Positions 33,769 to 44,997 of a stretch of 64,000 nucleotides of DNA are shown here, one piece after another. The notes under the pieces were generated by a model. It made no database searches, had not been told where the DNA came from, and saw only the letters and a list, made by a program, of their open reading frames with translations. Origin of the DNA: Poa pratensis (lineage: Eukaryota > Streptophyta > Magnoliopsida > Poales > Poaceae); contig CAMZMU010000081.1 in assembly GCA_947311845.1 (NCBI GenBank), forward strand, positions 5,634,616 to 5,698,615. Reading direction: 5' to 3'. Made by a program: the position numbers and the translations under genes. Position 1 is the first letter of the stretch; the number at the start of each line of letters is the position of its first letter.

Positions 33769-34029
33769 TGTTGTGGACAGTTATCGGTCGCTGCCTACCT
33801 GTGCCTGCCTGCCATTCATGAAAGGGATTGGATGCAAATTAATCATTCTCCACGGCCGTCGAAGCAGTATCGTTCTCCAGCAAGAAATTAAAACACTTGT
33901 GCCGTGGCAATTAAGCTGCCTAGCTCAGCGATCGAGCGCTAGTCAAGCTTGTCTTGCACGACCAAGAAACCAACAGCACCCCGATCACCACGTACGGTTT
34001 GATCGGTTAAAGCGTCTCTAGCACATCCA
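33769..34029. other. spacer between Ds-like element and SINE
   Basis: No gene or repeat recognised. Confidence 0.5.
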
Positions 34030-34042
34030 ATAATTCCAGTTT

Positions 34043-34344
34043 GAGAACCTGCTTGTGGTAGGATTTAGAATGGTTAGTAGGCTGGTTGTATCCCAATCCA
34101 CAAGAGTTTAAATCCTTGTTTTGACACTGGTATTTCTTATTTATGCGGAATATTCTTTAATGGGAGGCGACGTTCCCGTCGACAGTGGGACATGTAGTGA
34201 CTTCGTCAGTCTAAATACTTGACCCGCCAGCTCAATCTCTCGATACCCTCATAGAGTAGGGTGTTCATGCGTGTGTTCATATGATGAGTGTGTGCACTTG
34301 TATATGAGCGTCTGCGTTTGTACCGTGTTTCGCAAAAAAAAAGT
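34043..34344 (+). mobile_element. tRNA-derived SINE (Au-like)
   Basis: The element starts GAGAACCTGCTTGTGGTAGG, has a B-box-like AGTTTAAATCC, a body with GGGAGGCGACGTTCCCGTCG, and ends GAGCGTCTGCGTTTGTACCG...CAAAAAAAAA. The direct repeat ATAATTCCAGTTT flanks it (34030-34042 and 34345-34357). Body motifs agree with what I remember of the Pooideae Au SINE. Length is about 300 bp. Confidence 0.8.
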
Positions 34345-34357
34345 ATAATTCCAGTTT

Positions 34358-34991
34358 AGTGGAAAACGTTTTGTAATATCAAATGGAGGCCTCCCAGAAT
34401 AATTCCTTAAAAATCAGGTCTAGAGCTTGGGGCCTACCTTTTAGATTTTTTTCCTTTTTTTTTCTCTCGTTTCTCTCGTGTCTCTCTACTCGTCTTCTAT
34501 CTCGTTCGGTTGCCGATCACAAGGCACCCCTCTTCCACTCCTTGCTCCGCCAGCTACCGAGGTGAGACCGCGCGCGCCAGCACCCCGCACCCACGGGCTG
34601 AGGCCCAGGACGCCAAGGACCATGGGAGCTCCTCCCCTGCCATTGCGGTCGTCGCCGATCTCCGGTTGAGATCGAGTCGATCTACCGAAAATTATTATTT
34701 TTTGGCTGGAATGAGTTTGGGAGGCAGCGGCGCCGCTGGCACCGGTATCGACGTGAGCAGTAGGTGCTCAATCCCAACAACCCTTTTTGGAAAGAGCTGA
34801 AAAATGTGTCCTTGAAACTGGCTATCTCGCGTTCGCGGGGGATATAGGGGGGAGCTGGAGATATTTTTGAGGTTTTTGCAACTTTTATGGGATGTATTAT
34901 GTACGTTTTTGCACCAAAACTGCAAAACAGCGGTTATTTTACGGGTTTGGCCTTTTTCCGGGTTCTTCTAGAGACGATCTCATCTAGCTAG
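34358..34991. other. spacer, no gene recognised
   Basis: Includes a CT-rich leader-like tract (34450-34560) and GC-rich short frames. No start or domain can be defended. Confidence 0.4.
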
Positions 34992-35000
34992 CATGTTGCT

Positions 35001-35389
35001 GAGAACGAGCAGTGGCTCGGTGGTTGGCTGACAGTGGCCAGTTCCAACCCGTCCCGGGTTCGAGTCCTTCGGACCGAATTTCCTGGACGTCTCACCAGGT
35101 GCACTGTTCACGGCTACACTGTTCACGGAACACTGTAGCTTGTTATGAACAGTGTCAATTTGTTCCATTCCCTCCCGCGTTCGGTCAGAGGTATTGCAGT
35201 GCTATCCACTGCCACAGGGTTTATCCCTGGAGTTGTCTAGGCTCGCGGTTAGTACTAGTGTATGTTCTAGCTTGTGCACTAGGGGCGTGCGTGTGTGTGG
35301 TGTGCGTGTGGTGTGAGTTAGTGCATGAGTTCAGATACTACAGCTGTACTAAGTTGAGTGAATCTAAAAAAAAAAAAAAAAAAAAAAAA
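35001..35389 (+). mobile_element. tRNA-derived SINE, second family, about 390 bp
   Basis: The A-box-like TGGCTCGGTGGTTGGC (about 35011) and B-box CGGGTTCGAGTCC (about 35055) lie at the 5' end with pol III spacing. The 3' end is a run of about 24 A (35366-35389). CATGTTGCT flanks the unit at 34992-35000 and 35390-35398. It differs in sequence from the SINE at 34043. The middle has repeated CACTGTTCACGG and a GTGTG-rich stretch. Confidence 0.75.
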
Positions 35390-35788
35390 CATGTTGCTAT
35401 TACTTGCACAGTATATCGTCGGCCTGAAAATTCAACCTCAAATGGTGCAACTGGTCGATCCCGCGCGACCAGTGAAAACGTGAGTGATCAGTAACGAGGA
35501 TGCATGAAAGAGAAACTAGGTGTTTTTCTTTTCTTCCGTTACAGACAAATCTCTGTAAGATCCATCAAAGACGTAACACGCCTGCTTTTAACCGGCCGGT
35601 CATCCTTCCACGACAAGCTCCCCCCGGTACAGTGCAGCAGGACTTGCTAGTTGCGTAGGCCGGAGACTGAGAGCTGCAGCTTCAACCACACGCCGCGGTC
35701 CGCAGTTCACACGCTTAAAAGCAACCGGGAGCGCAACCGCAGCCGCTCGCCATCCTCTGTGGCGTCCAAGAGCCCACACCCGCCGCCC

Positions 35789-36736
35789 ATGCCTCCGCGG
35801 CCGGAGAACCATGCCCTGCCGCCGCCACGGCCGCGGCCGAAGCCAAAGCCTCCCAAGCCCAAGCCACCGAAACCCAGGCCGGCCACGGTGCGCGACCAGA
35901 CCAACGGCGTCGCCGTCCCGTTGCCTCCCGACCCCTTCGCCTGCGCCGCCCGCTGCTCCGAGGCCTGCGCCTACCACCGCCTCTGCGCGCCGCCGCCGCC
36001 CTCGCATACCGCCACCCTGCACCTCCGGTCCTCCCGCCTCCCCACCCCGCTCATCGCGCTCTCCGCGTCCGTCCTGGCCGTCTCCGTGCTCCTCCTGCTC
36101 GTCTGCCACGTCGTGCGGTGGTGCCGGCGGCGGCGTCAGAGCGCCACGCTGCAGCATGGGACGCCGCTGAACCACCACGTCGTCGACGAGGAGGGGGGTC
36201 CGGTAGCTCTGGTCCGGGCGACGGCCGAGGAGGAGGACTCGGACGACGGCGACGGGATGCACCACGTGTGGTACATACGCACCGTGGGGCTCGACGAGCG
36301 CGCCATCGCGGCCATCACCGCTCTGGTGTACGACGCCGAAAAGTGCCGCGCCGCGGGGCTCGGCGTCGACGGAGGATGCGCGGTGTGCCTCGCCGAGTTC
36401 CGCGACGGGGAGACGCTGCGCCTGCTGCCGCGATGCGCGCACGCGTTCCACCGCGGCTGCATCGACACATGGCTCCGCGCACACGTCAACTGCCCGCTCT
36501 GCCGCGCCCCTGTCAAGGTCGCATCCGGCAACGCCGCCGCACTCGCCAGCGAGCCCGAGGCGAACCTTGCCGTGGCTGCTGGCGCTGGCGCCGAGGAGGC
36601 CGGCCGCGACCTGTCGGAGGAGCGTGCTGTCAGGCGCGCCGCGTCCATGGTGGCGCTCCCGAGGCGGGAGTGCCCGGACGTCGAATCCCTACGAGCACCA
36701 GCATCCAACAGTGCGCGCCAGGGGAGATGGGCCTAA
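35789..36736 (+). CDS. ATL-type RING-H2 finger E3 ubiquitin ligase (C-terminus frameshifted)
   Basis: A single-exon frame of 315 residues starts [20 protein letters not shown]. The same frame is open upstream to an ATG at 35651, so the start is uncertain. Residues 10-48 are proline/lysine-rich. A Cys-rich segment (50-66) precedes a transmembrane helix at about 86-109 ([20 protein letters not shown]) and a basic stop-transfer WCRRRR. The GLD motif is at 167. A complete RING-H2 follows, with ligands C197, C200, C216, H218, H221, C224, C235 and C238 and the conserved W228. ATL proteins are membrane-anchored E3 ligases that pass ubiquitin from E2 to targets, often in defence or sugar/nitrogen signalling. 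The end [10 protein letters not shown] looks aberrant. The next frame from about 36720 continues with [20 protein letters not shown] to a stop at 36894, which resembles the usual ATL tail. Confidence 0.88.
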   Translation: MPPRPENHALPPPRPRPKPKPPKPKPPKPRPATVRDQTNGVAVPLPPDPFACAARCSEACAYHRLCAPPPPSHTATLHLRSSRLPTPLIALSASVLAVSVLLLLVCHVVRWCRRRRQSATLQHGTPLNHHVVDEEGGPVALVRATAEEEDSDDGDGMHHVWYIRTVGLDERAIAAITALVYDAEKCRAAGLGVDGGCAVCLAEFRDGETLRLLPRCAHAFHRGCIDTWLRAHVNCPLCRAPVKVASGNAAALASEPEANLAVAAGAGAEEAGRDLSEERAVRRAASMVALPRRECPDVESLRAPASNSARQGRWA

Positions 36737-36894
36737 CGAAGATCAGCCGGGTGCTCAAATTGTGGGAAGCGTTGGAGATGGCCGGCATCGGGGCACGAAG
36801 GTCGCCATCCTTCAGCGCGGCGAGCTCCCTACGTTTGCCAGGGCGCTCAGGCCAGCCGGTCGCCGGCGCCAACACCGACGAGATCACACGGTGA
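36717..36894 (+). pseudogene. out-of-frame continuation of the ATL gene C-terminus
   Basis: In a frame different from the RING-encoding frame, this stretch encodes [20 protein letters not shown] and GARRSPSFSAASSLRLPGRS up to TGA at 36892-36894. Basic, serine-rich tails of this form are familiar from grass ATL proteins. A single-base indel around 36700-36725 would explain the switch. It may be a real mutation or an assembly error. Confidence 0.6.
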
Positions 36895-37718
36895 AGTGCA
36901 TCGCTGCTTGGTTGGTTAAAAGTTGCAGTTTTGGAGCGAAACAGCGCGAGCTTGTGCATACACGTCAGAAATTGTAAATAAGAATTACTGACACAAAAGA
37001 TGTGTTCTGTATGCGAGATTGTAATAAGCTATGAAGATCTAAGATATGGAGATCACTATCGCTTGTTCATTGTCTAGTTCATGAAACATGACCTCAAAAT
37101 ATCTGTTGCTTCAGAAAAATATTGCTCATGAAGTTCATAAGGTTTCATGTCCCAAACTAGCAAGCATGCATCTAGTTAGTTTTCGTTCCATTTTCAACCT
37201 GAATCGAACGTGTGGATGCTGGTGTGGAATTTGTTCTGTTCCAATCCAAAATGAACTGGATCATATTCCAATCCTTTGCACTACAAAAAGAGAGAGCATG
37301 TAGATTCTGGAATGAAAGTAGAATAGAGACTTGCCTCAGGATTCTCAGAGAAGTTCCAGTGACTGGCCACCTACATAGCCATATGTCACCGTCATGCTAC
37401 CAAGACTACATTAAAAATGATGCCGCCATTTGCAATGCTAATAGTGTGCTTGACGAAACAGGCAGGAGGCTAGGTGGGTAATCAATCCCAGTCACCTCAG
37501 TAGGAGGCAGGTGTGCGTCATTTATTCAACCAAGAAACTGTTGGTGGTCATCAAGTAAGATGGGTAAGTTTCAAGCGTACAAAAGCAATGCCCTTGCTAC
37601 ATCTCTGGATGGTGGATGCCCTGCCTGTCGTCAAGTTAAAGATCAGCTCGATAAGAATTAGAGGAATGAATCAATCGGTCCTGCATAGAGCAACGAATAA
37701 TTGCCAATTCGTTTGAGC
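36895..37718. other. 3' flank of the ATL gene, spacer
   Basis: The beginning should contain the 3' UTR of the RING-H2 gene (AT-rich from about 36950). No further gene recognised. Confidence 0.45.
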
Positions 37719-37721
37719 TTA

Positions 37722-38039
37722 GGGCATCCGTAATGGTTGTGGCCGAATCACACCCCAAGGTGGGACCCACTAACCAAACTTGTAGCAATTCTATTTTATC
37801 ACAATGTATAAGGTGAACTTTAGCCATAAGCTGGGACTCACATGTACTATTGGCATACACACATATGTGAGAGAGAGAGGAGAGAGAGAAATAAATTTTA
37901 TTGCTCGTGGTTAACCTACAAGATTGAGGTGCACCTTAGTCTTATGGATAGGTTTGTTTTTCTCCACAATGTATAAGGACACTACAAGGATTGCCACCTA
38001 GTACTTAAGGTGTGCTTTTTTTGCACATTGCGGCTGCCC
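37722..38039. mobile_element. PIF/Harbinger-like MITE, 318 bp
   Basis: The left end GGGCATCCGTAATGGTTGTG and the reverse complement of the right end (GGGCAGCCGCAATGTGC) match at most positions. TTA flanks both sides (37719-37721, 38040-38042). Contains an internal (GA)n tract at 37869-37889 and internal repeats of CACAATGTATAAGG. No coding capacity. Confidence 0.75.
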
Positions 38040-38042
38040 TTA

Positions 38043-39149
38043 GGGATACTCTACTCTGACACTACACTTGAGGCATGTTCATTATTTTCTTTTGTTTAAA
38101 CCAGGAAAGGCCTCAAATGGTTTGGAATCTGTTTTAATTAACTGCGGGGAGGATACAGATTACATAAGGGATACCAACAAATGAAAGAATTACATAGTAG
38201 ACCCTATTTTTTTGCAAAAAAGACCCTATACCTATTCTGGAAAAAGCAATCAGGTCGTCCTTCACCGCCGGAGCATAGAGGACCGCCGTTGTGGCCTTCT
38301 TCGTCGATGCCGAGGATAGAACCACTTGGAATCGGGAAGAAGTAAGGCCGCCACCGCCAGTCTTTCGAGAAGCCTCCACCTAGAGGTTGAGCAAACACCG
38401 GCCGACATCGCCACATCGATGGGAGGCATATGTTGGCCATCAGAGTCAGCAGCCAAACTTGGGCCACCGAGAATGTTCTTCTAGAAGCAGCAACGTCAAC
38501 ACTTGGGACATCCACGTCCCCAAGCTCAAAGTTGACCCCTACCCCCGACGGCACCACACTAACAGGCGAGAAGGACAACACTAAGCTACTATTAAAGAAG
38601 AGCCAGATCACAACCAAAAACACATACCTTATTTAGAATATGCCGGCGATGCCCTCCTTCTCCACCTTCGGCTCAGGCCCTGGATCTGCACGGGAAGAGG
38701 AAGAATCGTCGGACGCACCAGATCTTGTCCAGAAGCTCCACTCTTACTCCTAAACACGAGTATAATACCAAACATAAAAGTTACAAGTACAATCCTACAA
38801 CTACTATAGTTGTCAAAAAACAAAAAAACTACAACTACTATATATAAGGGGTCCTGCGGCACCTCCCTTCCGCCATCTCCGACTGGCTACGCTGTCGGGA
38901 GAGGCTCGGGTTTGGGCCGGTTTCTCACAAGAGACTCTCAAGCGGCAAGACAAAGAGAGAGCATGAAGGCATATTCATTTAGGCTGCATGTAAACAAAAG
39001 GTACAAGGGGAACCCCAAATAAAATTTTCCTAGTGTGCTAAAGCTCAATCTATTCAGTAATGCATCGATGCATCTATGTCTACCTATCTTCAAATGAATA
39101 TGAAGTGTTGATAAACAAACTAAAGCTCGAATTCGCATATGCACTTCTG
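38043..39149. other. spacer with degenerate repeat character
   Basis: Short overlapping frames only. The stretch ACTATATATAAGGGGTCCTGCGGCACCTCCC (38837-38867) resembles a promoter/leader seen in grass retroelements, but no element ends could be drawn. Confidence 0.35.
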
Positions 39150-39560
39150 CTTTTGTTTGGGCTATTTGGAATTGTCGTAATGATGTTGTGTTTAATAAGG
39201 TTGGAGTTGCTCATTTTTTGCAGGTTGTTCACTGGGCTACGTGTTGGATCCACATGTGTCTTTCCTACTTCCATTGGACCAAAGGGAGCTTATGGATACT
39301 AGCTGCACACGTTTAATGGCGGTCGTGCGGGCTATCTTGTCCCAGAGTGGCTGACAGTACACTAGAAGAGTTCAATATGTGTAGTCTTCGATTGCGAGCT
39401 TTGTTTACGTGGCTGATCCATGCAGCCATTCTAGCTGATCCGTGATTGTAATAACTGAGATATGATACTTTGTTACTTCTAAACCCTTTTTAATATAAAA
39501 GTCGAGTGCATCACCACGACGCAGAGGCTAGGGCTTTGTTCACATTTCGAAAAATTAATA
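39150..39560 (+). mobile_element. LINE 3'-end fragment
   Basis: The plus strand encodes WAIWNCRNDVVFNKVGVAHF and VVHWATCWIHMC in one frame, a conserved C-terminal segment of grass LINE ORF2 proteins. It is followed by the typical 3' UTR with GAGGCTAGGGCTTTGTTCAC ATTTCGAAAAA. It is strongly 5'-truncated. Confidence 0.65.
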
Positions 39561-40200
39561 TAAAGTGGGGATCGATCCTTAGAACTTGTGTTTGCTATGG
39601 TTGCTCGGATTGAAACACTCGGAATTTAGAAGGGAACGAAGAAGCCGGCAATGCGCCGCCAACGAGAGAGAAGAAAAAGGTGGTGGACGGAGAGAGAAGA
39701 AACAACCACTAATGGAGCAACAGAACAGAACAGAGAAGAACAGAGAAGCATGAAAAGAACAAATGACTACTCGTGTCTCTCTCCATATATGCATCGTGCG
39801 CACCTTGAACTTGATTTTGTGTCATTCAGTGTTTTATATGTTTAGCCTTATTTTAAACATATATTTTGCATGGAGTTCTTAGGTTTTTTATTATTATATA
39901 GCGACAAATTAATCTAATCTTCCGTACTATTGAGGGGTGTTGGTGACAGGTGGCGTCACACTTCCCACAATTTACAAACATATCTCACTTTTGTTGGTTT
40001 CTTATTTTTTTCGAGGAATTTTTTTTGGGTTTATTATCACTAGTTCACACACACAAATCTCACGTACAAATCCATATCATAACAAGTAGGTATGTGCAGT
40101 CCCATAGCGGACTCCCATTTCTGCATCTCCCCGGGCAGGATGGGGATAGCCATCCGTATACAGTAGCTATATAGGCCGGTCCCATATATCGTCGACAAGA
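39561..40200. other. spacer, no gene recognised
   Basis: Purine-rich block (39650-39760) and AT-rich remainder; nothing assignable. Confidence 0.45.
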
Positions 40201-40580
40201 TTAAAAAGGTATGTTCATGGGTTCAGAGGTTTGAAAAAACGTTCACGGGTTTTAAAAAAGGTTCACGAGTTCAAAATATGTTCACAAGATAAAAAAAGTA
40301 TGTTCGTGGGTTCAAAAAATGTTCACGAGATTTAAAATAAGTATGCTTGTGAGTTCAAAAAATGTTCATGACTACAAAAATATGTACATGAATTCACATT
40401 AGTAATATTTACGGGGTTGAAGAAGTATCCATGTACTACTAAAAAAACGAAAAAAGAAACAGGGACAATAGAAACAGAAGAAAAATCGAAACATAGAAAA
40501 GAAACTGAAAAAGGAAACAGAGAAAGTAAACAGCAGAAAAGAAACTGAAGAAAAAAAACCGGACAAAAAGAGACAAGAAC
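40201..40580. repeat. degenerate GTTCACGxGTTCAAAAA repeats and A/G-rich tract
   Basis: About eight loose copies of a 25-30 bp unit with TTCA(C/T)G(A/G)GTTCAAAAA occur from 40208 to 40400, followed by an A/G-rich stretch with repeated GAAAC (40440-40570). Low-complexity DNA common in grass intergenic regions. Confidence 0.6.
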
Positions 40581-41234
40581 ATGGCCGGCATGTGGAGACG
40601 ATCGCTATGGGCGAGTCGATACACCAGCTCGCACTAATCACTCGCTGCATTTTATGCGCACACGACGGCCCAGCAATACGAGGATTGGGCCGAAACTGTA
40701 TAGAGTGCGGCCTGTTTGGTCTAGCAATGTGCCTGGCTAATAAAGCTTTTTTTTAGAATAAAAGGGACCTCTTCATTGCATAAACATAGAAACCATCCGA
40801 GTGACAGGTTTTGATACAATAAAAGGAACTAAAACTAAAGAGGCTAGCACTAGAGAACAGCACCAGATAAAGGTTCTATTGCCAACAGACAAAGTTTCGA
40901 AGGCATCTTATTACAAACCAAGGAGGGAAACACGATTAAAAGGAAAGCCCATAGGACAGAAGCAGCTACAGGAGGTTATGGTGAAGCTGGATTCTGGCAG
41001 GCAGGAAGACGGCTTCAGTTTCTTCGTCGGCTTTGGGTCCGGGCCTGGAGACCAGTACCCAGCTTCAAGCGGGGACGCAGGGCTGACAGCTTGGCTCTTC
41101 TTGATTCCTGCGTTTCCAGGGCTACTCGGCGATGGAGGGCGCCAATGTTCACCATGCTGTGTACTCTCAGTGGGGAAGCCAGCGAGTGGGATCAGCCACT
41201 TTCCAGTAGCAGCGGCCTCAGCAGCAGCATTGTT

Positions 41235-41863
41235 TTTTTTGTGTGAAGAAAGATCAAGTGATCTTACACCAGAGTCCTTACAGAACAGTCCCTGAGAAAA
41301 TAAGAAATTACAAACCAGTCCTGAAAGACTACGAAGACGTCGTCGTCGAAGAAGACGTGTCGCTGGCGCGCCGCCGCCGCTCCTCCTCTGCAACCTTGGA
41401 TCAGAAGGAGTCCCATGGCGGACGGGAAGGCAATGAACCTCAGCTCTAAGGAGCCTCCACCCTGCATCGCCGTCGTCGTCGTCGATCTGGCTCGAATCAC
41501 CGTCACCTTCGAAAGCTTCAAGATCCGGCGGCGCCGCTCCACGGACACCGGCACGGGAAGCCAGCGCCACGCACCTCTACCGAGCTGCGCACGCGGGAAG
41601 TGGGCAGATTCGTGGTCGCACCCCGAAGAGCATCACCACCGGAGGAGATCACCGCCCACGCAAAACGCCGGACCGGCCACGCCATCTTCTCCAAGCGCCG
41701 CCGGCAGGCCACCCACTCACACCTAAGCTATGTACAAGCGAGATCCGGTGGAGGGAGGGGAAACCAGCGATTCACCGCCGGCGAGCTTGGTCAAACGGGG
41801 GATTCCAAATATCGTCTCTCCTTACTGTAGCGGGGAAGAGTCGTGTCCAAGGTTCACGTGTTT
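41235..41863 (-). mobile_element. nested retroposon with 18-bp target duplication
   Basis: CTCAGCAGCAGCATTGTT is present at 41217-41234 and 41864-41881. The insert starts with poly(T) on the plus strand, so it is a minus-strand poly(A) retroposon. It interrupts LINE 3' sequence. The body is GC-rich and its 5' end on the minus strand starts AAACACGTGAACCTTGG. No RT domain, so it was mobilised in trans or is truncated. Confidence 0.75.
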
Positions 41864-42101
41864 CTCAGCAGCAGCATTGTTAGAGCTTGGCAGAAGGATT
41901 CCACCTTCTCGAGGTTTTGCTCCTTCATCAGAATTTTCCAGCTCTGTACCGAACCGAGGATTCTTCTCCAAACCTGTTTCATGTTTAGCCAATAAACACC
42001 ATTAAAGATCAGATCGTTTCTGAATTTCCATATGTTCCACATAACCGCGGCACAAATAGAGTTTAAAGCACAGTTTTTCGAATTGGAAATCCAAAATCTG
42101 G

Positions 42102-42602
42102 CTACAGATTCAAAAGAGTCACCAATGTTGACTGCAAAAACTTCAGAAACAATTGACAGATGTTCTTAGCTACTATGCACTCAAACATGAGGTGGTGTAC
42201 CGATTCTTTTTCAGCACAGAACAAGCATTCCTCGGGTTTAATGATTTGCCGTTTCTTAAGATTATCTTTCGTCATAACTTTGTTGTGCGAGAGCAACCAA
42301 AGAAACACATGTACTCTGCGGGGAATGCTCAGTTTCCAGAGGGCTGGTATATAGACTGGACAGACACCTCTGAAGTTAATTATATGGTAGAGAGAACTAG
42401 TGGAATAGGTCCCTTTGTTTTCTAGTTGCCAAACTAGGGAATCTATTTCCTCAGTTAGCGCCAGACTGCCAACTACAGCAATCAGGTCGTTCCACTGCCT
42501 CATCAGGCTACTACCACTGGCTAATAAAGATCGCGCGAGTGGTAAGAAATGTGGAAACAAGACTCGGATCAAATGTTTTTCTTGGAAACGAATGTGTAAC
42601 AA
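42102..42602 (-). pseudogene. LINE RT zinc-binding domain fragment
   Basis: 166 codons are open. Cys/His spacing CLFCAEKESVHHLMFEC fits the zf-RVT domain that follows the polymerase in plant LINE ORF2 proteins. It lacks the RT core and endonuclease, so it cannot move by itself. Confidence 0.75.
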
Positions 42603-42610
42603 ACATACAG

Positions 42611-43218
42611 TTTCCTGATACTTTTTTCGAATAGCAACTGTAGGTTAGTAGGTACGAAGTCTTGAGAAATCTGGTCAAGAAATAAGAGGCATCTCGTCGA
42701 CAAAGGTGATGTAGTGTGGCCACGCAGGCACATATGCGACCATGTAAGCATTGCTGATGGATGGATCGATATAGCTAGGGTAGGAAGGGCGTGTACCGAT
42801 CGAGCAGATCTCCAGAAGTGTGATACAGCTACCAATCGAGGTCGTAGCAAAACGGTTGAGACCAGATCACAGAGAGGAAAAGGAGACGAGGAAGCATGGC
42901 ACTGACTGGTACAGTTGCATGTTCATTCCACTTTCAGTCTAGCTCGGCCACCACATTCAACAGCACTCGGCTGTCATTTCTGAACTAGTAGTACACTGGT
43001 GGAGAGCTGGAATTGAGATATCAGTTGATTGTCACTGTGGCAGCGGTTCAATCATCAGAGACAATCGCCATGGCCACGACCAAGTTGCCGCCTCGATCTG
43101 ATGCAGTACGCATGCCAGTTCTCTCTTCTGAATGGTGATTTGCATCATCCAATCCGTGCAGTCATAATCTGCATGATGATATACGCTTCGGTCATGCTTT
43201 GTTTCTCCCGTTCATCGA
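42611..43218. other. spacer between LINE and Copia element
   Basis: No gene recognised; short frames only. Confidence 0.45.
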
Positions 43219-43371
43219 GTCAGAGAAAATATTTGCCGTACAATCCCCAACGTGGGGTTTCTCTCTTTATACACAAGAGGTGGATTACAACGTACACGGC
43301 AAGGCACAAGGATCACAATCCGATCCTGCCTAATATACAGATATGCACAATCTAAACCTACCGTATCTCTA
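43219..43371 (-). repeat. putative 3' LTR of the Copia element
   Basis: It follows the GAGGGGGAGTAT polypurine tract on the minus strand. It starts TATTAGAGATACGGTAGG, contains TGTATAAAGAGAG as TATA region and ends about CAAATATTTTCTCTGAC. Length is about 150 bp, in the normal range for Copia. The partner LTR is not in view, so the limits are approximate. Confidence 0.5.
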
Positions 43372-43384
43372 ATACTCCCCCTCA

Positions 43385-44997
43385 ATCTAAACCGTCGTGT
43401 ACAAGGTTGAGATTGGAACTAAAACTACGGAGTACAGGTTGTGTAACTGGTTTAGTAAAAACATCAGCAAACTGATCTCTAGAGGCGATGAACCGTACAT
43501 CAAGTGCACCGGCTGCGACTTTCTCTCGAACAAAATGAAAATCGATCTCGATATGCTTGGTGCGAGCATGGAAAACTGGATTAGCTGTCAAGTAGGTGGC
43601 GCCAAGATTATCACACCATAGAATGGGAGGCCGGGACTGATGCACACCAAGTTCCTCGAGAAGAGACTGAATCCAGATCGCCTCGGCAGTGCCATTCGCC
43701 AATGCCTTGTACTCAGCCTCAGTGCTGGATCGAGAGATCGTGGGCTGCTTGCGAGAGCTCCAGGAGATGAGATTAGGTCCAATGAAAACAGCAAAACCAC
43801 CGGTAGAGCGACGGTCATCCGGACAACCCGCCCAATCTGCATCAGTGTATATGTTAAGCACAGAAGATGTGGAAGCTGAATTCGAAGACCGGTGGACACT
43901 GTGCCTTTGACATAGCGCAAAATGCGCTTGACTGCCTCATAGTGAACTGTGGTCGGCTGTGACAAGTATTGACAGACTTTGTTCACAGCGAAAGACAAAT
44001 CGGGTCTCGTCAATGTGAGATACTGAAGGCCGCCAACAAGACTCCGGTACCGGAAAACATCGTCAGTACCAAGAGGATCACCAAGTTCGCGAGAGAGCTT
44101 GTCGGTGGCAGACAGAGGGGTAGGTACAGGTCGACAGTTCTCCATGTTTGCTCGATGCAGTAAATCCAATGCATACTTGTGCTGAGTAAGTACCATACCG
44201 TCTGACTTATAGGCAGCCTCAATACCCAAGAAATACTCTAACCGACCAAGATCCTTAATAGGAAAAGTGCTGGAGAGAGTCTGAACCAGACGCTCAATGG
44301 CGGCAGCAGAAGAACCAGCAATCACAATATCATCGACATAAACGAGCATATAGATGGTGACCCCCTGATGATGAAAAATGAACAAGGAGGTGTCGGCCTT
44401 GCTGGCAACAAAACCAAGCTGAAGCAATCTGTCACTGAGACGAGCATACTAGGCGCGAGGAGACTGCTTGAGCCCATAAAGAGCGCGCTGAAGCTTGCAA
44501 ACATGGTGAGGGTAGCGAGAGTCCTCAATCCAGGCGGCTGCTGCATATAAACATCCTCCTCAAGAAAACCATGGAGGAAAGCATTGCTGACATCAATCTG
44601 ACGAAGAGACCAACCGCGGAGACAGCCAAGGAGAGGACAAGGCGAACAGTGACCGGCTTGACCACTGGACTGAATGTATCATGATAATCGATGCCATGCT
44701 GCTGAGTGAAACCACGAGCGACCAAGCGAGCTTTGTGTTTATCCACGGAACCATCTGGACGAAACTTGGTTTTAAAAATCCACTTACTGCCGACAACATT
44801 AGTACCGGAGGACGAGGGACCAGCGACCATGTCTGATTGCGGATGAGTGCATCAAATTCGTCTTCCATGGCAGTCCTCCACTCGGGCTCGGACAAAGCAG
44901 TGCGGTGAGAGGACGGGACAACAAGAAACGCACCACGGCGATAGGGGTTGTAGCGAACCGTGCCATCTTTCGGAACCCACGGCCGGGGCTCCAGCAC
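43385..44997 (-). pseudogene. Copia reverse transcriptase and RNase H, frameshifted
   Basis: Three frames carry the polymerase in order. 44525-44997 encodes [20 protein letters not shown], then after a shift [15 protein letters not shown] and [20 protein letters not shown]. 43588-44427 has the catalytic [12 protein letters not shown] (YVDD) and YFLGIE. 43382-43861 has the RNase H motifs [31 protein letters not shown] and [20 protein letters not shown]. The YVDD and the RNase H acidic residues are intact, but frame breaks near 44430-44530, 44700-44800 and 43850 prevent one protein. Confidence 0.85.

Larger units (their letters stand above)
40751..42610 (-). mobile_element. second degenerate LINE, 5'-truncated, with nested retroposon
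   Basis: Poly(T) at 40747-40754 marks the 3' end. On the minus strand 42102-42602 is open and encodes the LINE zinc-binding RT domain (ENKGTYSTSSLYHIINFRGV, LWKLSIPRRVHVFLWLLSHN, ECLFCAEKESVHHLMFEC). 41854-42042 continues with MWNIWKFRNDLIFNGV. Sequence upstream of 42610 is not LINE-like. A 629-bp insertion (41235-41863) splits the 3' part. Confidence 0.78.

Noticed and set aside
35600..36484. 294-codon minus-strand ORF
   Set aside because: It is a shadow antisense to the RING-H2 gene, caused by high GC third positions.
40911..41570. 219-codon minus-strand ORF
   Set aside because: It spans the junction between LINE 3' sequence and the nested retroposon, so it cannot be an original gene.
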